DNA from: UBA1435 sp041663285 | GTDB lineage: Bacteria > Patescibacteriota > Microgenomatia > UBA12405 | NCBI GenBank assembly: GCA_041663285.1 | Contig: JBAZSP010000001.1 | Span: forward strand, 1-64,000 | Reading direction: 5' to 3' | DNA: 64,000 nt | Shown here: piece after piece, positions 33,998 through 43,222 of the stretch | How the letters are laid out: every line of letters begins with the position of its first letter | How positions within the stretch are numbered: position 1 is the first letter of the stretch | Notes under the pieces: generated by a model | Told to the model about the DNA's origin: nothing | The model's database searches: none | The model's input: only the letters and a program-made list of their open reading frames with translations | Translations under genes and position numbers: made by a program

Positions 33998-36421
33998 ATG
34001 TTCCACCTGCCGTTGCCCCACTCTCTTAAAATTAGACTGATTACCCTTTTTTTATTACTCGGATCTTTCTTTGCCATATTTACTGCCAAAATTATTTCAT
34101 CTTATGTCAGTCGCTTTTCCCAAGCTCAACAACACCACACTCTGGCTTTGCAGGCCAATAGTCACACCCAAAAAATTAATTTTCTTTTTCTTCGCAATCA
34201 ATCGCTGGCAAAAAATTTAAGCAATAATCCGATTATCCAAAGTTTCCTTACCGGCACTTTCCCCGAAGCCTCTGTCTTAAGCCAGTTTCAGGCCGTTTTT
34301 GATCCTTCGTCTAGCTCGGCTATAAGTCTTTTGGGCCCCAATAGTTTGGTGGAAGTCTTAGGAAGTTCCTTGCTGAATGACCAGGGCCGCCCCCCCACTC
34401 CTTCTTATCAAAAATTTCAAGTCGGGCAACCCGCTATCCAATTATCTGACGATGGTTCAGTTTACTATTTTTCTCACCCCGTTACTTCGCCCGAAGCTTT
34501 GGTTATTGGCGTCATTGTTGTCACCCAGGATGCCGGCGTCCTTGCCCAAGAGCTTCCCGACCTCAAGCCCGGGGAATCAATTTCTTTGACCGACGAATTC
34601 GGTATTATTGCTTACTCTACCGAACCGTCCAGGCTTCACCACAGTCTGGGCCGGCTCACTTCCCAAGCCAAAACCCAAATTAAATCAAACAACCTCTATC
34701 CCAATATCAATATTAGCCCTCTTGGCTATGATTCCATCCAGCAACAGTTAAAAAGTATTAGTACGCCTCAAACTTTTTCAATAGCCGATCCCTCAACTCA
34801 ATTACCCAATCTTCTTTCCGTCGCCAAGCTTCCCGATTTTCCTTACTACTATCTCATGGAACTGCCTGGTCATGATGGCTTATCACCGGCCGTCTCCCTC
34901 TCACTTTATCTGGGTGCAATTCTGGTTATTTCTTTCCTTGCCTTTACTCTTCTTATCATTTTTATTACCTCCAAATTTTTGCAGCCACTAGGTCAGCTCA
35001 AACAGGCGGCTTTCCGGGTTACTCAAGGTGATTTTGCCCAAGTAGTACCGGTTCAGTCTTCCGATGAGTTTGGCAAATTGGCCGAAAGTTTCAACACCAT
35101 ACTGTCTGTTATCCGTCAATCCCATTCTGCCACCGAGAGCCAGGTCACTCGTCAAACCCAGCAACTTTTGGAGGAGCATACCCATACCGATTCCCAGCAA
35201 CGGGCAATTTTAAATATTCTCGAAGATATCGAAGACGAGAAAAACAAAACCCAGGAGTTAGCCAATCGTCTCCAAGAAAAAAGTCAGATCCTTACTGAAG
35301 AAAAATTCAAAACCGACTCTCTTCTGGAAAGTATCGGCGACGGAATTATTGCCACTAACGAACATGGCGAAATTTCGGTTGTCAATTTAAGTGCTCAACA
35401 GCTTTTAGGCTATCCTCAATCCGAACTTCAGGGCCGTCCGGTTTATCCCACCCTCCGTCTGCTCGACAAAAACCTTAAAGAAGTCCCCAAGAATCGGCGC
35501 CCAATTATTATCGCCCTTTCATCCGGCAAAAAAATGTCAACGCCTACCAGTGAAGCCTTTTATTATCAAAAAAAAGACGGCTCACTTTTTCCCGTCGGAG
35601 TAACCGTCACCCCTTTTATGCTAAAAAATCGGACGGTTGGAGCTATTGAAGTCTTTCGGGACATTACCATCGAAAAAGAAATTGACAAAGCCAAAACCGA
35701 ATTCGTTTCCTTAGCATCCCACCAGCTAAGAACGCCCCTGACCACGGTTAGTTGGTATACCGAAATGCTTTTGTCCGGGGATGCCGGTAAGCTAAGTCCC
35801 CGGCAGATAGAATTTTTAAAAGTTATTTATCAGGGTAATCGGCGGATGAACGACCTAGTCTCCGATTTGCTAAATATTTCCCGAATAGAATTAGGGACTT
35901 TTGTGGTCGATCCCAAACCCATCAGTATTCCGGAATTAGTCAATGAGGTTTTAGCCGACCTTCGCCCCTTAATTATTGAAAGAAAAATCAGGGTACTTAC
36001 TTCTTTTGGCCGCAAGCCACCTGTTATCACTGCCGACCCCGGCTTATTAAGGATGATAGTTCAAAACCTAATCTCAAACGCTGTCAAATACAGTAAAAAC
36101 CGACACCAGATAAAGCTATCCGCCGAAGTAGGCAAAACTAATTTCCTGATAACCGTTTCCGATCAGGGAGTCGGCATCCCCGTCTCTCAACAGTCCCTTA
36201 TATTTTCCAAAATGTTTAGGGCAAATAACGCCCGACAAAAAAACATTGAAGGCAATGGTTTAGGCCTTTATATCGTTAAATCCATTGTTGACTATTCCGG
36301 TGGGAAAATTTGGTTTGAGTCAATCGAAAACAAAGGCACTACTTTTTACGTCACCTTACCCCGTCGCGGCATGCCCGGCAAAATAGGCACCAAGGCCTTA
36401 ACCGGTAGTCTGGTCCTGTAA
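33998..36421 (+). CDS. Membrane sensor histidine kinase with HAMP and PAS domains
   Basis: The 807-residue kinase has a membrane segment (about 12-34), a large outside sensor region (about 35-300, perhaps CACHE-like), a second membrane segment (about 301-326), a HAMP domain, a coiled coil (about 380-440), a PAS domain (about 440-560, DIT ending), HisKA with H575 in SLASHQLRTPLT, and an ATPase domain with NLISNAVKYS, DQGVGIP and GNGLGLYIVK. It has no receiver; the two single-domain receivers coded next are the natural phosphate acceptors. Its position before pilB suggests control of pilus activity. Confidence 0.93.
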   Translation: MFHLPLPHSLKIRLITLFLLLGSFFAIFTAKIISSYVSRFSQAQQHHTLALQANSHTQKINFLFLRNQSLAKNLSNNPIIQSFLTGTFPEASVLSQFQAVFDPSSSSAISLLGPNSLVEVLGSSLLNDQGRPPTPSYQKFQVGQPAIQLSDDGSVYYFSHPVTSPEALVIGVIVVTQDAGVLAQELPDLKPGESISLTDEFGIIAYSTEPSRLHHSLGRLTSQAKTQIKSNNLYPNINISPLGYDSIQQQLKSISTPQTFSIADPSTQLPNLLSVAKLPDFPYYYLMELPGHDGLSPAVSLSLYLGAILVISFLAFTLLIIFITSKFLQPLGQLKQAAFRVTQGDFAQVVPVQSSDEFGKLAESFNTILSVIRQSHSATESQVTRQTQQLLEEHTHTDSQQRAILNILEDIEDEKNKTQELANRLQEKSQILTEEKFKTDSLLESIGDGIIATNEHGEISVVNLSAQQLLGYPQSELQGRPVYPTLRLLDKNLKEVPKNRRPIIIALSSGKKMSTPTSEAFYYQKKDGSLFPVGVTVTPFMLKNRTVGAIEVFRDITIEKEIDKAKTEFVSLASHQLRTPLTTVSWYTEMLLSGDAGKLSPRQIEFLKVIYQGNRRMNDLVSDLLNISRIELGTFVVDPKPISIPELVNEVLADLRPLIIERKIRVLTSFGRKPPVITADPGLLRMIVQNLISNAVKYSKNRHQIKLSAEVGKTNFLITVSDQGVGIPVSQQSLIFSKMFRANNARQKNIEGNGLGLYIVKSIVDYSGGKIWFESIENKGTTFYVTLPRRGMPGKIGTKALTGSLVL

Positions 36422-36471
36422 AATTTCTTCTATCTCAAAATTTCCGGCCGGACTACTTTTGATAGCAAATT

Positions 36472-36500
36472 TTGGTCTTTCTGCTTGCCCGGAGTATAAT
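36472..36500 (+). promoter_or_regulatory. Internal promoter before the receiver genes
   Basis: TTGGTC (36472-36477), 17 nt, TATAAT (36495-36500). The ATG at 36512 is 11 nt further on, so the leader would be only about 4 nt. Confidence 0.6.
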
Positions 36501-36511
36501 AGATATGTACC

Positions 36512-36889
36512 ATGGCACAAAAAATTCTGATAATCGAAGACGAGCCCGCCGTTCAGACTGCCCTAAAAAATAAATTATCCCGAAACGGATTTGCTGTCAT
36601 CACCGCTGCCAATGGTCAAACTGGCCTAACCAAAGTCGCCCAACACTCTCCCGATCTGATCCTTCTGGACATTATTATGCCGGTCATGGACGGTATCACC
36701 TTTTTGACCAAATTACGAAGTCTGCCTCTTGGGCGCACCATTCCGGTAATTGTTTTAACCAATCTTTCCGATACTCAAAAATTTCAAGCCGGTATTGATT
36801 TAAATGTCTCCGGATACCTGATAAAATCTGATTGGAAACTTGACGACCTGGTTATCAAAATCGAAAAAGTTTTCGCTGCCAAAAAATGA
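36512..36889 (+). CDS. Single-domain response regulator (CheY-like)
   Basis: The 125-residue receiver has the acidic pair in IIEDE (9-11), phosphoacceptor D53 in LILLDIIMPVMDG, the Thr in VLTNLSD and the Lys in YLIKSD. It has no output domain, so it signals by binding a partner. It overlaps the next receiver gene by ATGA (36886-36889). Together with that gene it lies between the sensor kinase and pilB. A likely target is the pilus motor or the upstream PAS protein. Confidence 0.93.
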   Translation: MAQKILIIEDEPAVQTALKNKLSRNGFAVITAANGQTGLTKVAQHSPDLILLDIIMPVMDGITFLTKLRSLPLGRTIPVIVLTNLSDTQKFQAGIDLNVSGYLIKSDWKLDDLVIKIEKVFAAKK

Positions 36890-37257
36890 AAACGGTTCTC
36901 ATCGCCGAAGACGATAAATTTCTATCCAGCGCTTACCGCCTGAAACTTGAAAAAGCCGGCCTAAATACTTTAATGGCCGAAGATGGCCAGCAGGCTCTCG
37001 ACCTGCTCCAAAAGCATCGGCCTGACCTTATTCTTCTTGACTTGATCATGCCGGTCAAAGATGGCTTCCAGGTACTTGAGGCCATCAGTCAAAAGTCATC
37101 CCTAAAAGACATTCCCGTCATTGTCGCTTCCAATCTTGGCCAGAAAGAAGATATCGATAAAAGTCTAAGTTTCGGTGCCAAAGAATTTGTCATCAAAAGC
37201 GATTTGTCTCTTGATTCTTTGGTAGCCAAAATAAAAAGCCTTCTCAAGCTAAGCTGA
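36886..37257 (+). CDS. Single-domain response regulator (CheY-like)
   Basis: The 123-residue receiver has AEDD (7-10), D52 in LILLDLIMPVKDG, the Ser/Asn in VIVASNLGQKED and K in FVIKSD. It resembles its upstream neighbour closely, so the pair may come from duplication. It starts within the stop of that gene (ATGA). Two receivers after one kinase suggests a branched or competing phosphate flow, as in chemotaxis-type pilus control. Confidence 0.93.
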   Translation: MKTVLIAEDDKFLSSAYRLKLEKAGLNTLMAEDGQQALDLLQKHRPDLILLDLIMPVKDGFQVLEAISQKSSLKDIPVIVASNLGQKEDIDKSLSFGAKEFVIKSDLSLDSLVAKIKSLLKLS

Positions 37258-37274
37258 TATGTTACTATCATGTA

Positions 37275-38957
37275 ATGTTTGTCGTTCGTAATCATGATCT
37301 CTATCGTCGCCTCAAAGAGCTGGAAGTTATTCCCGCTGCCAAGCTTGAAGAATCCTTCCAAATGGCCGAAAGCGATAATCGTTTTTTAGGCGATATTTTA
37401 TATGAACGTGATCTTATCTCCGACGAAAATTTAGGTAAATTACTTTCCGACTTAACTGGTGTCCCTCTGGTCCGCTTATCGGAAAACCAGATCCCCAAAG
37501 ATATCCTGACTTTAATTCCCCAAGTCTATGCCAAAAAACAACTGGTTATCGCTTTTGCCAAAGATAAATCCGGCCTCCACCTCGCCCTGGTCAATCCCAA
37601 AGATACCCAGATACCGGAATTTATCGAGAAGAAAACCGGCATCCCCGTCATTGTCCACCTGGCCACCGTTAAGGATCTCAAAGATGCCATAAATCTATAT
37701 TCTCAAGACGTCGGCCAGGCGTTTGAAGATATCATTAACGATCATATTTCCCAAGCCAAAAACCGGACCGCCACCGATCCGCCGATTATCAAAATTGTCG
37801 ACACCATTTTAAATTACGCCTATCAGAACAAATCATCCGATATTCATATCGAGCCGCAAAACGACACTTCTTTGGTCCGTTTTCGGATTGACGGTATCCT
37901 CCACGATATCGTTACTCTTCCCCGGGATGTCCACCAAAATATCGTTACCCGCATAAAAGTCTTGGCCAATTTGCGGACAGATGAGCATCAGGCTGCCCAG
38001 GACGGTAAATTCCAGTTTCCCACCGAAGACGAAAATCTCGATCTTAGGGTGTCTATCGTCCCGCTTACCGATGGTGAAAAAATTGTTATGAGATTACTGT
38101 CGGAAAAATCACGCCAATTTTCCCTAGCCTCGCTTGGTTTTTCTGCCTCTGACTTGGAAAAAGTCACCGCTGCTTACCAAAAGCCCTATGGCATGCTTTT
38201 GTCTACTGGCCCCACTGGCTCCGGCAAAACCACTTCCATGTATTCGGTCTTAAAACTTCTAAACCATCGCGAAGTCAATATTATGACCATCGAAGATCCG
38301 GTTGAATACGAGATGGAAGGGGTAAACCAAATTCAGGTAAATTCCAAGACCAATCTGACTTTTGCTAAGGGTTTGCGCTCAATCGTCCGCCAGGATCCCG
38401 ATATTATTTTAGTCGGGGAAATCCGCGATGAAGAAACCGCCGAAATCGCCACTAATTCAGCCATGACCGGCCACCTGGTCTTATCCACTCTTCATACTAA
38501 CGATGCCGCCACTGCCATCCCCCGCCTTTCCGACATGGGGGTCGAGCCCTTTTTAATTGCCTCGTCCGTCAACTGCATTATCGCCCAAAGGCTGGTACGA
38601 AAAATTTGCACCAAATGCCGTATCTCCGACAATATTACCTTGGATAAATTAAAAAAATATGGCTGGAGCCTTTCCGCCATCAAAAAACATTTTGGGCCAA
38701 AAGGCCCCTACCGAATTTATTCCGGTAAAGGCTGTCCGGTATGTCATCATACCGGCTATACCGGCCGGGTCGGTATCTTTGAAGTTTTAGTTATCTCCGA
38801 GCCGGTCCGCAACACAATTATTGCTTCCGCCACTGCGTCAACCCTTCAGGAAGTAGCCATTAAAAACGGTATGACCACTATGCTTGAGGACGGTCTGGCC
38901 AAAATCAAGCAGGGGATAACCACTGTCGAAGAAATCCTCCGGGCTACCAAAAGCTAA
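37275..38957 (+). CDS. pilB: Type IV pilus assembly ATPase PilB
   Basis: The 560-residue hexameric ATPase has an N-terminal MshEN domain (about 1-150), Walker A GPTGSGKTT (near 312), Asp box MTIEDPVEYEMEG, Walker B IILVGEIRDEETAEIA, His box GHLVLSTLHTNDA and the zinc motif CTKC...CPVC in the C-terminal part. It powers pilin extension. No retraction ATPase PilT is in the window. TACTAT ends 6 nt before the ATG. PilC follows after 82 bp. Confidence 0.96.
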   Translation: MFVVRNHDLYRRLKELEVIPAAKLEESFQMAESDNRFLGDILYERDLISDENLGKLLSDLTGVPLVRLSENQIPKDILTLIPQVYAKKQLVIAFAKDKSGLHLALVNPKDTQIPEFIEKKTGIPVIVHLATVKDLKDAINLYSQDVGQAFEDIINDHISQAKNRTATDPPIIKIVDTILNYAYQNKSSDIHIEPQNDTSLVRFRIDGILHDIVTLPRDVHQNIVTRIKVLANLRTDEHQAAQDGKFQFPTEDENLDLRVSIVPLTDGEKIVMRLLSEKSRQFSLASLGFSASDLEKVTAAYQKPYGMLLSTGPTGSGKTTSMYSVLKLLNHREVNIMTIEDPVEYEMEGVNQIQVNSKTNLTFAKGLRSIVRQDPDIILVGEIRDEETAEIATNSAMTGHLVLSTLHTNDAATAIPRLSDMGVEPFLIASSVNCIIAQRLVRKICTKCRISDNITLDKLKKYGWSLSAIKKHFGPKGPYRIYSGKGCPVCHHTGYTGRVGIFEVLVISEPVRNTIIASATASTLQEVAIKNGMTTMLEDGLAKIKQGITTVEEILRATKS

Positions 38958-39039
38958 AAGGTGATTTTTGTCCGGTAATCCTTTATCCTTAAGTCATTAA
39001 AGGCGGAGTTAATCCGGAATGGAACATTCCCCATAATCT

Positions 39040-40092
39040 ATGTTTGATCACCTTACCTACCTCGACAAAGTCTTGTTTACCAAACACCTTTCTGTTTTGA
39101 TCCGCGCCGGGATTCCCTTGGTAACTTCCCTAACTACTCTGGAAGCCCAAGCCAAAAATCCCTTACTAAAATCTATTATCATTCACCTTGGCGAAGAAGT
39201 AAAAAACGGCCAATCTCTGGCCCGATCCTTAAGCCGTTACCCTCATATTTTTGATAATTTCTATCTTGGGCTTATCGAAGTTGGCGAATCGAGCGGCTCC
39301 CTGGAGGAAAATCTGGAATTTCTGGCTAAACAAATGGCCAAAGATTATAACCTCCGCAACAAAATCCGCGGAGCCCTGCTCTACCCGGGCATTGTTTTTC
39401 TGGCTACATTTATTATGGGGGGCTTTATTTCTCTCTTTATTCTCCCCAAGCTGGTTGACTTTTTTACCGCCTTCGAAACCAATCTCCCTCTGGCCACCAT
39501 CATTCTTTTATCTATCGCCAATTTTATGAAAAATTATGGTTTTCTATTTTTTGGCTCCCTAATTACTCTTTTTATTTTCACCAGCCTGGCCATAAATTTA
39601 CCGGCCATTAAACCCTATTATCACCAGTTCTTGCTCCGACTCCCGATGATTGGGAATCTTATCGCTTATTCCCAGCTTTCCCGTTTTGCCCGTAATCTTG
39701 GCACATTAATCAAAAGCGGTGTCCCTCTGTCGCAAAGCCTTACCGTTACTTCCGGTACCCTTTCTAACTTATCTTTTATTTCCGCCGTTCAGGCCATGAA
39801 CCAGCATTTAACCAAAGGTAAAAATTTGGCCGACACTCTTTCTCAATCCCGTCTTCAGGTTTTTCCACCCCTGGCTCGGGAAATGATTTCCGTCGGCGAA
39901 AAGACTGGAAAAATAGACGAGACCTTATTGTATCTTGGTGATTTCTACGAGGAAGAAATCGACGATATTTCCAAAAACCTTAGCACTACTCTCGAACCGA
40001 TACTGTTAATTGTTATCGGGCTGGTCGTCGGGTTTGTAGCTTTGGCTATCATTAGCCCGATTTACGAACTGACTGGTTCCATTCGGCGCTAA
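39040..40092 (+). CDS. pilC: Type IV pilus platform protein PilC (GspF family)
   Basis: The 350-residue inner-membrane platform protein contains two GspF-type helical domains (from about 10 and 205), each with the KxGxxLAxSLS-like start (NGQSLARSLSRYP and KGKNLADTLSQS), and three membrane segments (about 115-137, 165-185 and 320-342). It turns with PilB to assemble the pilus. Slightly shorter than usual (about 400). The next gene starts inside its stop (TAATG). Confidence 0.94.
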   Translation: MFDHLTYLDKVLFTKHLSVLIRAGIPLVTSLTTLEAQAKNPLLKSIIIHLGEEVKNGQSLARSLSRYPHIFDNFYLGLIEVGESSGSLEENLEFLAKQMAKDYNLRNKIRGALLYPGIVFLATFIMGGFISLFILPKLVDFFTAFETNLPLATIILLSIANFMKNYGFLFFGSLITLFIFTSLAINLPAIKPYYHQFLLRLPMIGNLIAYSQLSRFARNLGTLIKSGVPLSQSLTVTSGTLSNLSFISAVQAMNQHLTKGKNLADTLSQSRLQVFPPLAREMISVGEKTGKIDETLLYLGDFYEEEIDDISKNLSTTLEPILLIVIGLVVGFVALAIISPIYELTGSIRR

Positions 40093-40526
40093 TGCCTCAC
40101 TCCCGCCATTCCGGTTTTACCTACCTGGAAACCCTTTTGGTAGTGACGATTGTTGCCGTGATTGCCGGCTCGTCCGCCTCTTTTTTTTCTAATTCCATTC
40201 AGTCTAATAATTTAAAAAATTCCGTCGATATGATTATTACTACTTTCCGCAAAGCCCAATTTTATTCAATTTCCGGAAAACGCAATTCTTCTTGGGGTTG
40301 CTGCCTGATAGGTAACTCCATCCGCCTTTTCATCGGTTCCTGTGCCTCCCCCGACTTTTCCGAAGATTTCACCCTCCCTGCAAATATTTCCGTTTCTGCT
40401 TTTACTCCGGTTACTTTTTCTTTGGGTCGGGGCGAGCCGTCATCGTCCGTTTCGATTACTGTTAGTAGCTCTACCGAAAGTCAGACCCTAAACCTAAATT
40501 CTATCGGAGGTCTGGCCATTAATTAA
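40092..40526 (+). CDS. Minor prepilin (GspH-like)
   Basis: The 144-residue protein has a class III signal with cleavage G8/F9, followed by TYLETLLVV (Glu at +5) and a hydrophobic helix. The small ectodomain contains a Cys pair near 73 and a Ser-rich beta region, like GspH/FimT. It is likely part of the priming complex at the pilus tip. Its start overlaps the pilC stop, and its own stop overlaps the next start (TAATG at 40524-40528), giving tight coupling. Confidence 0.88.
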   Translation: MPHSRHSGFTYLETLLVVTIVAVIAGSSASFFSNSIQSNNLKNSVDMIITTFRKAQFYSISGKRNSSWGCCLIGNSIRLFIGSCASPDFSEDFTLPANISVSAFTPVTFSLGRGEPSSSVSITVSSSTESQTLNLNSIGGLAIN

Positions 40527-42307
40527 TGATGATCACAAACTATTCCCGCCCCACCGGTTTCGGTCTGGTCGAAACCATCGTCGCTATGGCTATCTTTATT
40601 ACCTTTGCCGCCTCCGGTATTTTTGGAGTCTTGGGGTCGTTTAGTCTTAATCGGCTGGGCAACGAAAATACCCAAGCCACCCTTTTGGCCCAGGAGGGGG
40701 TTGATGCCGTCAGGTCAATAAAAAAACAGTCCTGGTCGCATCTTACTGCCGGTTCCTACGGCCTGTCCTCGGTCGGTGGCACCTGGTCGTTTACATCTCC
40801 TCCGGATACTATCGGCAAATACACCCGCCTAATCGATTTATCGGTGGCTTCGCGCGATTCAGGCGGTAGCCTGGTAGCTATCGGTGGAGCAGCTGACCCC
40901 GACACTTTTTTAGTTAGCTCCAAAGTGCTTTGGGATTTTAGTCCCACCCGAAATAATTCCGTCGGTACCACCCTATATATAACCAACTGGGAAAAGCCCA
41001 TCCTCACCTCCGGTGTCGGCGGGATGCTGGTCTATGCCGACAGTCAAGTTACCCCGGATGGTTGTCTTTACCGGCTGCTGGACGCCTCCGGTAATTGGGG
41101 TATCGCCTCTACCGTTGCCGACATAGATCCTAGTACCTCTGACCGGGTTTTGTATGTCGCCCGATTATATCCATCGGCTACCCGAAATGAAAAAATATTA
41201 CTTTCCCGGCACTTTAACGGTACCTCTCAATATATTTATGCCCAGGTTTTTGATGGTGTTACTTGGTCCGATGTAACCTTGCTGACCAGTTGGGCAGCCA
41301 CCACCTATACTGACACTCAAAAATTTGACGGCACCTATCTTAGTAACGGCGATTTTGTGGTTTTATACACCGACAACACCACTACCCCCAAAATGCGCGT
41401 CTGGAACGGATCAGCCTGGGGTTCGGCTATTTCCACCCGGGTTGTTGGTGGTGTCCCAAATTTCATTATCACCAAAGCCCGTCCCGGTACCAACGAAATC
41501 ATGGCGGCCTTTTTCGATCAATCATCCGACACCAATACCCAGTATTTTAACGGCGGTGCCTACCAAACCTCAAATTGGACACTTCATACCGAGCACGCTT
41601 CAGCCGCCCCTTCAGCCGCCAAGTGGTTAGTCGATTTTGCCTGGAGTCCATTCACCCCTACTCAAGGTTTACTTATTTACTCCACCTCCACTAGCGACAA
41701 GACCATTACCTCCAAAGTCTGGACAGCCAACGGTTCCGGCAGCGGTTCTTGGGGGACAGTGGCCGACTCTGCTGCTACCGCTGGCAACTTAGGTGCCATG
41801 AATGTCGAGAGCCGTTCTGCCGCCGCTGATTTCTTAAGTTGTCAAAAAAATGCCAACAGTGACTTGTATTGTTACAAGTTTGGCCTGGCCGACTCCTGGT
41901 CAACTCCCGCCAACAATCTCTTAACAGCCACTAACTACAGCGGTAACCCCCGGAGTTTCCACCTGGGCTTTGAAAAAGACGGCGCCCTGGGTTTGGTGGT
42001 TTATTCCGACAATACCTCAACCCCAAAATACCGGAAGTACGACCCCGTCCCAAATTCCTTCGATGTTTCCGCTTCCGGCCTTGCTTCAACTACTAACATA
42101 ATTTCTACCGTTCGCCAAGTATCCCACCCCGCCACTAACGATATCATGGTCCTGTTTGCCAACACTGCCCTCGATGTTTACACTGCAGTTTGGGACGGTA
42201 CCGGTGATGTTTTTTACACCAGTACGGGTAAGGCTCAAACCCAGCAGGGGATTAGCGGTTCCAGCGCTTTAAGCTTTTGGTACGATTTTACCTATGATGC
42301 CAACTAA
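40526..42307 (+). CDS. Minor prepilin with large beta-rich ectodomain
   Basis: The 593-residue protein carries a prepilin signal, G11/F12 followed by GLVETIVAM (Glu at +5), and a hydrophobic helix. Behind it lies about 550 residues of Gly, Ser, Thr and Trp-rich beta sequence. Repeating units of the type 'xVWDGxxW' (VFDGVTWSDV, RVWNGSAWGS, KVWTANGSGSGSW, AVWDGTGDVF) suggest a beta-propeller or similar repeat fold. This size and architecture fit a tip adhesin held by the minor pilin complex. The next gene overlaps its end by 14 nt. Confidence 0.8.
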   Translation: MMITNYSRPTGFGLVETIVAMAIFITFAASGIFGVLGSFSLNRLGNENTQATLLAQEGVDAVRSIKKQSWSHLTAGSYGLSSVGGTWSFTSPPDTIGKYTRLIDLSVASRDSGGSLVAIGGAADPDTFLVSSKVLWDFSPTRNNSVGTTLYITNWEKPILTSGVGGMLVYADSQVTPDGCLYRLLDASGNWGIASTVADIDPSTSDRVLYVARLYPSATRNEKILLSRHFNGTSQYIYAQVFDGVTWSDVTLLTSWAATTYTDTQKFDGTYLSNGDFVVLYTDNTTTPKMRVWNGSAWGSAISTRVVGGVPNFIITKARPGTNEIMAAFFDQSSDTNTQYFNGGAYQTSNWTLHTEHASAAPSAAKWLVDFAWSPFTPTQGLLIYSTSTSDKTITSKVWTANGSGSGSWGTVADSAATAGNLGAMNVESRSAAADFLSCQKNANSDLYCYKFGLADSWSTPANNLLTATNYSGNPRSFHLGFEKDGALGLVVYSDNTSTPKYRKYDPVPNSFDVSASGLASTTNIISTVRQVSHPATNDIMVLFANTALDVYTAVWDGTGDVFYTSTGKAQTQQGISGSSALSFWYDFTYDAN

Positions 42308-42821
42308 ACGTCTTACAGCTGGTTTCACTCTGATTGAGATGATTTTATATATCGGGATTGTAACCATCTTCTTAACTGCCGCCATTCAGTTTGGTTGGAA
42401 CATAATCTACATTAGGGTTAAGTCAACCAATCAACAGGAATTAAACCAAAACCTCCGCTTGGTGGCCGAAAAACTACTTTACGAAATCCGAAATGCCCAA
42501 TCAATCAATACCCTAACCTCTACCTCACTTACTCTTAATTCAGTCGATCCGCAGCGCCATCCTACCAAAATTGATTTGACTAACGGCTCTGTTCGTTTTG
42601 GTTATGGCCCATCCGGTTCGTGTTCTTTTTCCGCCCCCTGTAACCTGACTGGTAATTTAGTCCGGATTACTAATTTAACCTTTAGCGATTTATCCAGTAA
42701 TGACGGTAAGTCAGTAAATATTAGCTTTTCCCTAACCGGTGAAGTTATCAATCCTTCCGGCCGCCAGGAATACGTTTACTCACAAACTCATACCGGCTCT
42801 GCCGAATTAAGGCTAAAATAA
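42294..42821 (+). CDS. Minor prepilin (GspJ/PilW-like)
   Basis: The 175-residue protein has cleavage G10/F11 followed by TLIEMILYI (Glu at +5). Its helix and ectodomain (NQQELNQNLRLVAEKLLYEIRNA) follow the GspJ/PilW pattern. It overlaps the preceding gene by 14 nt and the next starts 4 nt after its stop, showing strict operon structure. Confidence 0.88.
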   Translation: MMPTKRLTAGFTLIEMILYIGIVTIFLTAAIQFGWNIIYIRVKSTNQQELNQNLRLVAEKLLYEIRNAQSINTLTSTSLTLNSVDPQRHPTKIDLTNGSVRFGYGPSGSCSFSAPCNLTGNLVRITNLTFSDLSSNDGKSVNISFSLTGEVINPSGRQEYVYSQTHTGSAELRLK

Positions 42822-42825
42822 TACT

Positions 42826-43197
42826 ATGGCTCAACCTGGCTATATCGCCCTCTCCAGTATTCTGATGATTTCCGTTATTATAGTTCTTATTTCAATTACC
42901 CAAGCTTTGACCTCCGTTAACGAAAGTCAGTTTTCCCTGGTTCACACTCAAAGCGACCGGGCCCTAAATATGGCTGAATCCTGTGTTGAAGATGTCCTTA
43001 TTAAGCTCAACAAAGACAACGCTATTCCGCCAACCATTTATCTTCCTTCCGGCATCTGTGCCGTCAACCCCATTGTTAATACCGGTACCGGTTGGACTTT
43101 TACTGTTACCGCCACCCAAGCTTCCATAACCAAATCCTTGACAGTTCAGGCCACCCGCAACTCCGCTGTTACTCTCACCGGCTGGCAGGAAAATTAA
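42826..43197 (+). CDS. PilX-like minor pilin
   Basis: A 123-residue protein with a hydrophobic N-terminal helix (about 6-27) after G5 (QPG/YIALSS). The typical Glu at +5 is Ser here, as in some GspK/PilX-type components that sit at the tip. Residues about 38-60 (DRALNMAESCVEDVLIKL) carry the usual PilX-like AES motif. The rest is a small beta domain. It completes the minor-pilin set of the locus. Confidence 0.75.
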   Translation: MAQPGYIALSSILMISVIIVLISITQALTSVNESQFSLVHTQSDRALNMAESCVEDVLIKLNKDNAIPPTIYLPSGICAVNPIVNTGTGWTFTVTATQASITKSLTVQATRNSAVTLTGWQEN

Positions 43198-43222
43198 ATG
43201 ATTTTACCTTACAATTATATCA

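Noticed and set aside
36886..36889. UGA recoding as in Gracilibacteria
   Set aside because: TGA ends this and other genes at the expected length and no in-frame TGA interrupts conserved domains, so the standard bacterial code is used.
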